Shown here piece after piece: positions 48,684 to 56,506 of a stretch of 64,000 nt of DNA. Within the stretch, counting starts at the first letter, position 1. Every line of letters begins with the position of its first letter. The stretch comes from a virus. The position numbers and the translations under genes are program-made. The notes beneath the pieces are model-generated. The model saw nothing but the letters and a program-made list of their open reading frames with translations, was not told the origin of the DNA and made no database searches. The stretch spans positions 1-64,000 of the IMG/VR virus record IMGVR_UViG_3300037833_000033; one strand, given 5' to 3'.

Positions 48684-49448
48684 ATGGAGACGTTTGGCGA
48701 ACGGTTGGAATGGGCGCTAGCCCAGCGTGAGTGGAAGCAGTCACGGCTTGCACGGGAGCTAGGCGTCACGCGCACGGCAATCAGCCAGTGGGTGACTGGG
48801 AAGAGCGACCCGTCCTCCGCGAACCTGCGAGCGGCCGCGAGCGTGCTTGAGGTCAGCTCGGAATGGCTCGGCACAGGTCGAGGCGAACCTCGCCCAAGCG
48901 GTTCAGCGGCGAAAGTTCGGGATGTCGGCGACCTAGAACCAATGCCGCGGCAGCTCGGCATGGTGCGAGTGGACGGCAGGGTTCAGGCCGGTAGCTTCGT
49001 AGAGAAGCACATGCTCGATCCGCTGCCTGACGACTACGTGTCCGCGCCCAAGGATCCCGACTTTCCCTTCGCGCGCCAGATTGCCTTCCGGGTTGGCGGG
49101 GATTCGATGAATCGCGCCAGACCGAAGCCAATCATCGAAGGCGACGTGATCGTATGCGTTCTGTGGGAGGATCTCGGAATCGAGATCACAGATGGCATGA
49201 ACGTCGTGGTTCAACGGGAGATGGACGGCGGCCACCTCGTTGAGCGATCTGTGAAAGAAGTCCGGGTCACGGAAGGGGGATACGAGTTCCTGCCGCGGTC
49301 TAGCAACTCCGCATATCAGCCGTTCCGGGTCGCCCATGACCTCTCAGCCGATGACGGAAAGCAGGTCTTGGTACTGGCACTGGTGCGGTTTGTTTTTGAT
49401 CACCAACCGCTGCCAGTGACGGTGAGGCGGCTGACGAAGGCGCAGTGA
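48684..49448 (+). CDS. CI-like repressor with S24 peptidase-like domain
   Basis: 254 residues from ATG 48684. The N-terminal XRE helix-turn-helix is ESRLARELG-like SRLARELGVTRTAISQWVTG (20-39). The C-terminal domain resembles LexA/CI: VQAGSF, then FRVGGDSMN with Ser141. The place expected for the catalytic lysine reads Glu187-Arg188, so self-cleavage may be lost. There is no ribosome binding site, but TACAAA lies 12 bases upstream of ATG. The mRNA may therefore be leaderless, as for lambda cI from PRM. It maintains lysogeny at 48608-48642 and probably at 58162-58191. Confidence 0.88.
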   Translation: METFGERLEWALAQREWKQSRLARELGVTRTAISQWVTGKSDPSSANLRAAASVLEVSSEWLGTGRGEPRPSGSAAKVRDVGDLEPMPRQLGMVRVDGRVQAGSFVEKHMLDPLPDDYVSAPKDPDFPFARQIAFRVGGDSMNRARPKPIIEGDVIVCVLWEDLGIEITDGMNVVVQREMDGGHLVERSVKEVRVTEGGYEFLPRSSNSAYQPFRVAHDLSADDGKQVLVLALVRFVFDHQPLPVTVRRLTKAQ

Positions 49449-49455
49449 CCAGCAA

Positions 49456-49470
49456 GCCGCCCCGGGCGGC
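49456..49470 (+). terminator. GC-rich hairpin after the repressor gene
   Basis: GCCGCCC-C-GGGCGGC, beginning eight bases after the repressor stop. There is no T tract. A second imperfect dyad (GTGGGCC...GGCCAC) follows in the same 128-base gap. Confidence 0.35.
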
Positions 49471-49576
49471 GAAGGGAGATCCGCCGCGTCATGTGGGCCG
49501 CTTTCCGTCTCTAGGCCACACGTCGGATTGACTCCCCTGCCGAGTTTCACAACCTTGGCGCTCAGACGACGGGGGG

Positions 49577-50953
49577 ATGTCGATGGAAGTTACCCTTGCT
49601 TTGGGGGCGGCTGCGGCGGTGCTGTTCGCGATCGCGGCTTACTTTGTCATCCTTCTCATCCGGCAGCGGAAGGCTCATCGCGCAGAGCGGGTCGCATTCG
49701 ATGCGAAGATCCAGAGCTTCGGCGAGCGCCTGAAACCTATCACCAGCATGGATGAAGAGGTCGCGCGGCTTCAGGCCGAAATCCGGCAGCATCAGTCCAG
49801 CATTGAGGGGCTTCGCTCTTCCTACTACGAGAAGAAAGCCGTCTACGATCGTCTGATCAAAGAGGTCGCGATCTTCGATGAGAAGCTCGCGTTTGCCGAG
49901 ATGGGGGTCTACGAACCTCACTTCGACTTTACAGACAGCGAGAAATACAAAGACGCAATCGCTGCCGTCCGTGAACAGCAGAAGCTCATGGTGTCGCTGA
50001 AGACGGCCGTCATCTGCACGGCGACCTGGGCGGTCGATGGCAGTGCCTCCAAAGGCCAAACCATGACCAACAGGAACATTCGCCTGACGCTCCGTGCCTT
50101 CAACAACGAATGCGAAGCCGCCATAGCCAACACACGCTGGAATAACGTTAACGCGATGGAGAAGCGCATCACCAATGCACAGGTGCAGATCGACAAGCTG
50201 AATGAGTCGAATCACATCTTCATCACGAACGACTACCTGAAGCTCAAGCTCAAGGAACTGTACCTCACGCACGAATACCGCGAGAAACTGAAAGCGGAAC
50301 GCGAGGAGAAGGCTGAAGCCGCCCGGGCGGCGCGCGAGGAGCAGAAGTTCGTCCGCGACCTGGAGCGCGCTGAGGAAGAGGAGGCGCGCTATCAGCGCAT
50401 GCTCGAAAAGGCAAAGGCGGCGGCTGCGAAGAGCGTTGGCGCTCAGCTCGAGGCTTACTCGGGTCAGGTGGCCCTACTCGAAAAGGAGCTAGAGGACGCC
50501 CACGCCAAGGTGCTCCGGGCACAGGCAATGGCGGAGAAGACACGCTCTGGCTACGTCTACATTATCTCCAACGTGGGCTCGTTCGGGGACGAAGTGATCA
50601 AGATCGGGCTCACACGTCGCCTGGATCCTGCCGACCGCGTGCGGGAGCTCGGGGACGCCAGCGTCCCCTTCGTGTTCGATACCCATGCGATCATCTACAG
50701 CGACGACGCGCCGGCCCTGGAGAAGGCGCTCCACAATGCCTTTGAACCAACCCGCGTGAACGCTCGCAACTATCGCAAAGAGTTCTTCCGAGCGAAGATC
50801 GACGAGGTCGAAGCCGCTGTGAAGCGACTGGCGCCAGGTGCCCCGTTCTTCAAGGACATCGAGGCCCAGGAATATCGGGAGACCTTGGCGAAGCGGAATG
50901 CCACCTTGCTGGCGATGGAGGCTCGACCGGTCGCGTTTCCCGCGGCAATCTGA
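49577..50953 (+). CDS. Membrane-anchored DUF4041/GIY-YIG nuclease, SNIPE-like
   Basis: 458 residues. Residues ~6-28 are a membrane helix (LALGAAAAVLFAIAAYFVILL). A coiled coil follows, then a DUF4041-type region (EKLAFAEMGVYEPHFDFTDS, MTNRNIRLTLRAFNNECEAA) and a second coiled coil. The C-terminal GIY-YIG (Mug113/T5orf172) nuclease starts SGYVYIISNVG (about 324) with IKIGLTRRLDPADRVREL and ALEKALHNAFEPTRVN. This exact order is that of SNIPE, a nuclease at the inner membrane that cuts phage DNA during entry. In a prophage next to the repressor it probably gives superinfection exclusion. Confidence 0.87.
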   Translation: MSMEVTLALGAAAAVLFAIAAYFVILLIRQRKAHRAERVAFDAKIQSFGERLKPITSMDEEVARLQAEIRQHQSSIEGLRSSYYEKKAVYDRLIKEVAIFDEKLAFAEMGVYEPHFDFTDSEKYKDAIAAVREQQKLMVSLKTAVICTATWAVDGSASKGQTMTNRNIRLTLRAFNNECEAAIANTRWNNVNAMEKRITNAQVQIDKLNESNHIFITNDYLKLKLKELYLTHEYREKLKAEREEKAEAARAAREEQKFVRDLERAEEEEARYQRMLEKAKAAAAKSVGAQLEAYSGQVALLEKELEDAHAKVLRAQAMAEKTRSGYVYIISNVGSFGDEVIKIGLTRRLDPADRVRELGDASVPFVFDTHAIIYSDDAPALEKALHNAFEPTRVNARNYRKEFFRAKIDEVEAAVKRLAPGAPFFKDIEAQEYRETLAKRNATLLAMEARPVAFPAAI

Positions 50954-50969
50954 GCCCCTATACCGCTAA

Positions 50970-50990
50970 CCCCACACTCCAAGAGCAGGA
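50970..50990 (+). repeat. Cassette-border repeat, copy a
   Basis: CCCCACACTCCAAGAGCAGGA. The same element recurs at 51594, 52552, 53170 and 53369. It supplies the ribosome binding site of the gene that follows. Confidence 0.6.
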
Positions 50991-51000
50991 AACAGCACGT

Positions 51001-51594
51001 ATGATGAGGCTAGTGATCATACTGGCCGGCGCGACCCTCTTCCTCGCCGGGCCAGTCGCGGCTGACGGCCCATTCGGCGTCACAATGGGAAGCAATCCGC
51101 TAGACTACCCGACGTGTAAGGCGGCCGAGGGCGTGACAGGGGCATACGACTGCTCTGGTCTCCCACGGTCCCATCCAGATATGAGAGTGTACAATCTAAT
51201 TTCATCGTCAGAAACTGGTGTTTGCCTGCTTCGCGGGTCGACTGATATTCTAGAGACAAGCTCGTTTGGTAGTGAGTTGCGGATGAAAACTGAAGAGTTG
51301 AAGGATCAAGTATCTTCAGTTTACGGACCAAGTAATAAGTTCGACTTTATAATGCCAAGAAGCATATGGATCGACCCATCATACTGGATGATGGCCATCG
51401 TCAAGAATGATAGGCATTATGCTTATGCATGGAATAAGGATTCTAAAGCTCGTCTCAAGGACAACATCAAGAACATCGTTCTTTCGGCGAAGGCTATAGA
51501 TGCCACAAGGGGATACGTTCAAATCGAGTACGTCTTCGAAAACCACGCTAAGTGCCAGGAAGAGCATAAGAAGGCGCGTGCCAAGGCGTTTTGA
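51001..51594 (+). CDS. Exported protein of unknown function
   Basis: 197 residues with a clear signal peptide (MRLVIILAGATLFLAGPVAA, cleavage near ADG). The mature part starts FGVTMGSNPLDYPTCK and has several cysteines and tyrosines plus a C-terminal VQIEYVFENHAKCQEEH. Its later half is less GC-rich than its neighbours. Similar exported proteins occur as phage-borne conversion genes; the function is unknown. Confidence 0.7.
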   Translation: MMRLVIILAGATLFLAGPVAADGPFGVTMGSNPLDYPTCKAAEGVTGAYDCSGLPRSHPDMRVYNLISSSETGVCLLRGSTDILETSSFGSELRMKTEELKDQVSSVYGPSNKFDFIMPRSIWIDPSYWMMAIVKNDRHYAYAWNKDSKARLKDNIKNIVLSAKAIDATRGYVQIEYVFENHAKCQEEHKKARAKAF

Positions 51595-51623
51595 CCCCGC
51601 ACTCCAAGGGCAAGGGATGAGGT
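51594..51623 (+). repeat. Cassette-border repeat, copy b
   Basis: Reads ACCCCGCACTCCAAGGGCAA then GGGATGAGGT. It follows the exported-protein stop directly. Unlike the other copies it is not next to a start codon; the next gene starts at 51691. Confidence 0.6.
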
Positions 51624-51690
51624 GAGAGAGATTTTGTAGCGCGCGTAGGGGATAGGCCGCGGCACGTGGCAGAGTGAAGGGCAAAAATCT

Positions 51691-52551
51691 GTGGCAGAGT
51701 ATACCGTTCCCACGATCACCGATTTGCGGGCGAGTGAGGGGTACCAACATTATGTTTATCTCGATTGGACGTTTTCATCTATCTACGATGTAGAATTTAA
51801 GATTTATAGATTTGCCGAGGCTGAGCCTTCACATCTGGTCGGCTCGCTTTATGTGGGCGCATCTGCTGGGGCAACCTCGCATGTCTTCGGACATTCTGAC
51901 TTTGAAAACACATCTGGAGACACGAAGGTCTATAGTTATTACGTGGTTCCTATAGTCTTTGTTAAACCTCCTGGGACGCTTGCTGCAGCGCCTGCTGCCG
52001 GGACGATGAGCAACATCGATACGGGGTATGTTATGGCGGGCGGCAACGACGCCGATAACACCATATTCGGTGGGCCATCGGATAATACCGTCGTGGGGAA
52101 TGATGGCAGCGACCGTCTTTTCGGCTTGGGTGACAGGGACGTTCTGTATGGAGGGAAGGGCGCCGATCATCTCGACGGCGGCGAAGGCAACGATCGGCTG
52201 TCCGGCGACCAAGGCCACGATACGTTAATTGGCGGACCCGGCGCGGATCGCTTCGTCTACGGGCTCGAAGAGGAAGCCGGCAAAGATGCAGACGGCGATA
52301 CCGTTTACTTCGTACGGAGCGAAGGCGACCTGATCGATCTCCGCTACGTGGATGCTACGCTGAAGACCAAGGACGGGAACAAGAGTTTCGAGTGGGTGGA
52401 TGATGAGCACATCGGGGCCGCGTTCACAGGCGAGCCGGGCCAACTCCGCTACAAGGGACATGTTCTTGAAGCGGATCGAGACGGGGACGGCCGAGCAGAT
52501 TTCTCGATCAGGATCATCGGCAAGCTCACTGCTGACGACGTGCTTCTGTAA
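51691..52551 (+). CDS. RTX calcium-binding protein
   Basis: 286 residues from GTG 51691. The N-terminal ~110 residues look like a fibronectin type III-like domain (ITDLRASEGYQHYVYLDWTF ... KVYSYYVVPIVF). RTX nonapeptides follow (GNDGSDRLFGLGDRDVLYGG, GADHLDGGEGNDRLSG), and a C-terminal DGRADFSIRIIGKLTADDVLL matches the end of the larger RTX protein at 24944. Such proteins are exported by type I secretion and fold on calcium. Probable lysogenic conversion gene. Confidence 0.8.
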   Translation: MAEYTVPTITDLRASEGYQHYVYLDWTFSSIYDVEFKIYRFAEAEPSHLVGSLYVGASAGATSHVFGHSDFENTSGDTKVYSYYVVPIVFVKPPGTLAAAPAAGTMSNIDTGYVMAGGNDADNTIFGGPSDNTVVGNDGSDRLFGLGDRDVLYGGKGADHLDGGEGNDRLSGDQGHDTLIGGPGADRFVYGLEEEAGKDADGDTVYFVRSEGDLIDLRYVDATLKTKDGNKSFEWVDDEHIGAAFTGEPGQLRYKGHVLEADRDGDGRADFSIRIIGKLTADDVLL

Positions 52552-52580
52552 CCCCACACTCCAAGAGCAGGGGATGAGAG
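52552..52580 (+). repeat. Cassette-border repeat, copy c
   Basis: CCCCACACTCCAAGAGCAGG then GGATGAGAG. It overlaps the space between the RTX gene stop and the next start codon. Confidence 0.6.
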
Positions 52581-52582
52581 GC

Positions 52583-53107
52583 ATGCGCGGGATGTCGGCA
52601 GGAACACGGCTGGCGGCCGCTCTGCTCCTGGTCTGGCCGCTCTCGGTGGCAGCTCAACCGGGGCTGCCCGCATCAGGGGCGCGTGCCCTCATCGGCGAAG
52701 CCCTCAGGCAGCAAATGGGCCGGCAGGAGTACACCTTCGACCTCCGGCTGAACTCGTGCACAGCCTCGTCCTGTGCAATCGCGCCCGATCAGAACGTGAC
52801 GGGGGAGATTCGCAGCGACGAGCAGGGCATCAGGTCCGCGGCGGTCTCTCGCCGCCTCCTCAACCCGGGAGACGATCTGGGCCGAAACCGCTTTCTCGCG
52901 ACCTGTAACGTGCTCATCGGTGCCCTTGCAGGAGGCATGAACCTGGAACTGGGCCGGTTTGTCGAACGACTGCAAGAGGATGCTGCGGACAACAGCCGGC
53001 GCAGCGGTCGTGAAGGCACAAGCGAGCGTCGGGTCGGCCAAGCGCGCGTCGTGTTCACCGCACAGAAGAACCTGGAGCGCTGTGAAGTTTCGAGAGGCAG
53101 CCGTTAG
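52583..53107 (+). CDS. Exported protein of unknown function
   Basis: 174 residues if started at ATG 52583, which has the same distance to the border repeat as in other copies; ATGs at 52574 and 52592 are in frame. It has a signal peptide (RLAAALLLVWPLSVAAQ). The mature part has LIGEALRQQMGRQEYTFDL, a cysteine pair (LNSCTASSCAI) and a basic C-terminus. Function is unknown. Confidence 0.6.
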   Translation: MRGMSAGTRLAAALLLVWPLSVAAQPGLPASGARALIGEALRQQMGRQEYTFDLRLNSCTASSCAIAPDQNVTGEIRSDEQGIRSAAVSRRLLNPGDDLGRNRFLATCNVLIGALAGGMNLELGRFVERLQEDAADNSRRSGREGTSERRVGQARVVFTAQKNLERCEVSRGSR

Positions 53108-53169
53108 GGTCGGCGGCAGACCTTGCCGGCCCGGCACAGATGATCGGCACCGTGTTGTGCGGTAGGAAA

Positions 53170-53195
53170 GCGCTCCAAGAGCAGGGGATGAGGTG
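53170..53195 (+). repeat. Cassette-border repeat, copy d
   Basis: GCGCTCCAAGAGCAGGGGAT then GAGGTG, ending directly at the ATG of the 53196 gene. Confidence 0.6.
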
Positions 53196-53366
53196 ATGAA
53201 GCCGACGACTTTCATCTTCCTTCACGCGGTCGGCGTTGCTGCTGGCGCAGCGGCGCTCTGGTGGTTCGTCTTTCCATCGAGCCTGGGCGAAGCGGTGGCC
53301 GACGCGGTTACAGCCGGAGCTGTCGCCAGCTACGTGGAGCTGGTCGCGATGCGTCGGGGGCTATAG
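53196..53366 (+). CDS. Small membrane protein in a repeat-bordered cassette
   Basis: 56 residues. One or two hydrophobic helices (TFIFLHAVGVAAGAAALWWF and AVTAGAVASYVELVAM). The start codon is fixed by the border repeat that ends AGGTG-ATG. Function is unknown. Confidence 0.55.
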   Translation: MKPTTFIFLHAVGVAAGAAALWWFVFPSSLGEAVADAVTAGAVASYVELVAMRRGL

Positions 53367-53368
53367 GT

Positions 53369-53388
53369 CGGGAGCAGGGGATGAGGTG
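53369..53388 (+). repeat. Cassette-border repeat, copy e (short)
   Basis: TCGGGAGCAGGGGATGAGGT. It keeps only the 3' half of the element and ends at the ATG of the 53389 gene. Confidence 0.55.
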
Positions 53389-53628
53389 ATGCCGCTCCCG
53401 ATTGAAAGCATCGACGTCGGCAAGTGCTACCTAGCCGATCGGCGGCAACGCCCTCAGGTATGGCGCGTGGAGAGGATCTTTCCCGACGGGCGGCTGGACT
53501 ACATGAATCGGCCAGTGGACCCTTCTCTGAAGCAGGTGTGGCGATCGGGTATGACCACGCTCGCCTTCTTCGCAGGGGTCGTTTCATGCGAGGTCCCCTG
53601 CGACTGGATCCCAGAAAACGACGGTTGA
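53389..53628 (+). CDS. Small soluble protein in a repeat-bordered cassette
   Basis: 79 residues: PLPIESIDVGKCYLADRRQR, PQVWRVERIFPDGRLDYMNR and a C-terminal EVPCDWIPENDG. Predicted to be a small beta-barrel-like domain. The start is set by the border repeat. Function is unknown. Confidence 0.6.
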   Translation: MPLPIESIDVGKCYLADRRQRPQVWRVERIFPDGRLDYMNRPVDPSLKQVWRSGMTTLAFFAGVVSCEVPCDWIPENDG

Positions 53629-53699
53629 GCCCACCCGCATGGTCTAGCTTTGGCCGCCGGCTCAACCTAAAGTCCGAGGATCCTGATTTGGGGGATCCG

Positions 53700-53855
53700 A
53701 TGGACACCCTTCACCTTCTCCTCGCACTGGCGACCGCTTTCCTCGCGCTCTTCGCGACGGTGGCCGGCGTCATGACCATCGTGTCCCGGTTCGCGAAGGC
53801 TCGGGAACGCGAGAGGCTCGCCGAGCTCATCGTGCAGGCCACAGGCAGGGGGTGA
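53700..53855 (+). CDS. 51-residue membrane protein
   Basis: ATG 53700 is preceded by GGGGG. One membrane helix (TLHLLLALATAFLALFATVA) is followed by a basic amphipathic helix (RFAKARERERLAELIVQ). Its stop lies within a degenerate copy of the border element (GGCAGGGGGTGAGGTGA). Function is unknown. Confidence 0.5.
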   Translation: MDTLHLLLALATAFLALFATVAGVMTIVSRFAKARERERLAELIVQATGRG

Positions 53856-53998
53856 GGTGAGCCCTCCCCTGCGACTGGGCGCCGGAGGGAGGTGGGTGAG
53901 GTGGGACCGGGAGCGGCCTTCGTGACGCCGCCTTTTCGCCAGGGCTACTGTCCATTAAGGGGTAATGGAGAGGCTCGTGGAGAGCCGAGGGCAAGGTG

Positions 53999-54871
53999 AT
54001 GAGTTGGCAGTCTGCGCATGAGGCACACGCTATCGAGCGTGTAGCCCTCACATTTCAGCTGGCAGAGATGGTGCCGTCTAAGCCGTGGGCATCTCTGCTA
54101 AAGGATGCAACGACTCGGCTCGTTCCGGAAGGGTTTCGCGTTGTAAACGAGGTGGAAATCGCGCCTCCTATGGTAGCCGCGGGCGGCCCTCAAAGGGGGG
54201 TTGCCCAATTCATGATCGGTCCAGGCGGCGTCGTTCTTGGATCTGGAGCTGCGGCTGGTCCGACTGGGGTTTCGTTCCAGATGGTAGAAGGGGCCGAAAT
54301 CCGAGAGGAAATTGGCGCTCACCAAAGCAGGTTTGTCTACGCTACTACTCGATACGCAGGCTGGGACGTTTTCCGATCTCGAGTTGAAAACATAATATTC
54401 CCGTGGCTTAACTCAGTTCTTCCGATTGTAAATCTGCAGATGATGAAACTGGAATATTGGGACCGTTTCGTGTTTGACGGACCGGCGCATGATGTCGATT
54501 ACGGATCTTTGCTCAACAGCGCATCGGGCCATCTACCTAAATTCGGGTTTGAGACAAAGGGCCTGTGGCATTCTCACGTTGGCTACTTCGCAGAACCAGG
54601 GCTGTCCTCCCGCCGGCTGATCAATCTGAACATCGACGCCTTCGACGTCTCCAGAAGCATAGGCGCTCCTTTGGAGGCACCGGAACAGCTGCGCTCTGTC
54701 GGCATTTATTCCATGGTACAGGATGACCAAGGCCATCGGTCGCTGGCGTCCGGTAGCGACACGGTCTCGTCATTGGAGGAGATGCACACTATATTGAAAC
54801 TGCTGCTTGCGGACGTTATCACTCGGCAGGCGGCCGAACGAATCTCCCTCAACGCTGGAAATATGTCGTGA
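53999..54871 (+). CDS. TIGR04255-like protein, first gene of an accessory trio
   Basis: 290 residues from ATG 53999. Features resemble the sporadically distributed family TIGR04255: VEGAEIREEIGAHQSRFVYA, TTRYAGWDVFRSRVENIIF and a MKLEYWDRFVFDG segment. The family is patchily distributed and often near mobile or defence loci; its function is not established. The next gene overlaps its stop by four bases. Base composition is somewhat lower in GC than the phage core. Confidence 0.6.
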   Translation: MSWQSAHEAHAIERVALTFQLAEMVPSKPWASLLKDATTRLVPEGFRVVNEVEIAPPMVAAGGPQRGVAQFMIGPGGVVLGSGAAAGPTGVSFQMVEGAEIREEIGAHQSRFVYATTRYAGWDVFRSRVENIIFPWLNSVLPIVNLQMMKLEYWDRFVFDGPAHDVDYGSLLNSASGHLPKFGFETKGLWHSHVGYFAEPGLSSRRLINLNIDAFDVSRSIGAPLEAPEQLRSVGIYSMVQDDQGHRSLASGSDTVSSLEEMHTILKLLLADVITRQAAERISLNAGNMS

Positions 54872-55428
54872 TTGCAACCTCTTCGCCAGCAATGCACTTG
54901 GCAGCCTATTTGGCGTCTGCCGAGCTTCTGGCATCGACAAGCGCGACGACAACGCGAGCCTCGATCATAGATCAAGAGCTCGTCCAGCGTTCATATGTCG
55001 GCTCTCCTAGATGGGAAGGTGGCAGCAATGGCCTTGGATCCTTCAGGATTGTTCAGACGGCCATGTCCGACCGAGCCCCGATAATTATCGGAGCTGAAAG
55101 AGCCGAAGATCCAGCCGTTGCGGAGCTTAACAGTCTTTTGGAGCTTGGTGCTGGATGGGACGGCGAGGATGCCGCTCCTCCACATAAAGCTGCCATTCAA
55201 GATGCGATCCATTTCTTGTATGCCGCCGGATCACTAGCGACGAACTTGTCGCCAACCTTGCATGTGGACGGTTCGGTGCTCCTTGAGCTAGACGATGGAT
55301 CAGCCGGGTCTCTCCGCTTTCGCGGCAATGGAACTATCGGGTATGCGGTACGCGGTATTGGGTTCGGTTCGGTCCCGTTTGATGGGGCGACGATCCCCCC
55401 TGAACTCAGGCACGCACTCGAAGCCTAG
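54868..55428 (+). CDS. Second gene of the accessory trio, unknown function
   Basis: 186 residues from GTG 54868 (four-base overlap). The N-terminus is serine/threonine-rich. The middle has VAELNSLLELGAGWDGEDAA, then LHVDGSVLLELDDGSAGSL and GNGTIGYAVRGIG, giving a beta-rich C-terminal half. The LxELxxGWDGxxAxxP segment is common in small proteins paired with TIGR04255-like genes, but I cannot name a function. Confidence 0.6.
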   Translation: MIATSSPAMHLAAYLASAELLASTSATTTRASIIDQELVQRSYVGSPRWEGGSNGLGSFRIVQTAMSDRAPIIIGAERAEDPAVAELNSLLELGAGWDGEDAAPPHKAAIQDAIHFLYAAGSLATNLSPTLHVDGSVLLELDDGSAGSLRFRGNGTIGYAVRGIGFGSVPFDGATIPPELRHALEA

Positions 55429-55430
55429 TC

Positions 55431-56051
55431 GTGACTGAACAGGATGTTATGTGCGAGCATTGCCGCGAAAGCATTGCCGCGATTGAGCACGCAAACCCAG
55501 GTTTTCGTGCCAATGATCTTGACCAAGCAGAGCCTTTGTGTCGGTGTCAGCATGTCTCCGTTAGCGAGTACTCCTCTGGTCCCGTGAAGGATACGGAGGT
55601 TTTAGTTCGTGTTCTAGTCGCGCCCCAGCACATGACTGGCAAACGCCAACCTCGCGCTGCTGCGCTCACTGATGCAGAGCGAAACGGCCTTTCTCTCCTG
55701 CGTGAGCATGAGGCAACGGACGAAGACATACGGAAAGTTGCGGAAGGTCTAGTTGCTCGTGCGCGCAACCACCACGGTAATAAGGCAGGTGTTTTTGGAG
55801 TCCTTCGCATACATTGTGGCACAGTTCGAAACTGCGTGCCTGAATGCGATGATGCGCCCTGCTATTGTGTCTACGATACGGCCCTTTCTGAACTTAGGCC
55901 GCATACCGAGACTTTTCAGCGGGTCGCTGGAGTTGAAGATGGCATACGCGAGCTCCGCCGCGCTACATTATTCTCGGTGTTGAAAACGAGTTTTGTAAGT
56001 GTCGGCGAGTTCCGAGGCGGCTTGCTGTTAGATCTGGCTCCTCAGCAATAG
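55431..56051 (+). CDS. Third gene of the accessory trio, cysteine-rich protein
   Basis: 206 residues from GTG 55431. CEHCRESIAAIEHANPGF and CRCQHVSV near the N-terminus and IHCGTVRNCVPECDDAPCYC in the middle give up to ten cysteines, probably two metal sites. The central part is helical (EHEATDEDIRKVAEGLVARA). It starts two bases after the previous stop. An effector or metal-dependent role within the trio is speculative. Confidence 0.6.
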   Translation: MTEQDVMCEHCRESIAAIEHANPGFRANDLDQAEPLCRCQHVSVSEYSSGPVKDTEVLVRVLVAPQHMTGKRQPRAAALTDAERNGLSLLREHEATDEDIRKVAEGLVARARNHHGNKAGVFGVLRIHCGTVRNCVPECDDAPCYCVYDTALSELRPHTETFQRVAGVEDGIRELRRATLFSVLKTSFVSVGEFRGGLLLDLAPQQ

Positions 56052-56064
56052 ACGCCAATTGGAG

Positions 56065-56217
56065 TTATTCCTCAGTCTTGTCCCGCATATATCTTGCAAC
56101 TTCTTTCTCATGTTCAGTCGGTGCGAAAGGGAGGCGCTCACCTTCTCCCAAGCCCCCTCCCCACTCGGTCTCTAATGCGTACCTGCCAGAGACCTCTTCA
56201 GCTTTACGGAAGGAGCG
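56065..56217 (-). pseudogene. Possible gene remnant
   Basis: An open minus-strand frame without a usable start reads FRKAEEVSGRYALETEWGGG and ends EVARYMRDKTEE. It lies in the 313-base gap 56052-56364, which otherwise holds nothing I can support. It may be the C-terminal piece of a lost gene. Confidence 0.25.
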
Positions 56218-56364
56218 CCGTTAGCTCGGCCGCCAGGAACCCGCCCGCCCTTCAGGCGTTCACCTGGTTCTTCATCGACACTCCTTCTCAGAACGGCTCC
56301 TGGCGTACTTCAGGGGCCGTTTCTGCTATGAGAGCCGAGCACATGAGCCCTCGAGGAAGTCGCC

Positions 56365-56469
56365 ATGAGGAACGGCTGGACGTGGGGGGACGTGGCCCAG
56401 CTCGTGGTAACGATTGTCTTCGCCTTGGCGTTTGTTTCAGCCATCCTCTTCTGGCCGGAGATGGAGTGA
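56365..56469 (+). CDS. 34-residue membrane peptide
   Basis: ATG 56365 follows GAGGAAG. Sequence MRNGWTWGDVAQLVVTIVF then ALAFVSAILFWPEME: one membrane helix with short polar ends. Function is unknown. Confidence 0.5.
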   Translation: MRNGWTWGDVAQLVVTIVFALAFVSAILFWPEME

Positions 56470-56506
56470 GGATGCCGACCTGCGGCTGCCCTCCCCAGCA
56501 TCTCCA

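Noticed and set aside
26737-48686. Shared 15-mer TACAAAATCGCTATG upstream of the RTX gene and at the repressor start
   Set aside because: A match of this length is expected about once by chance in 64 kb, and the two copies face different contexts.
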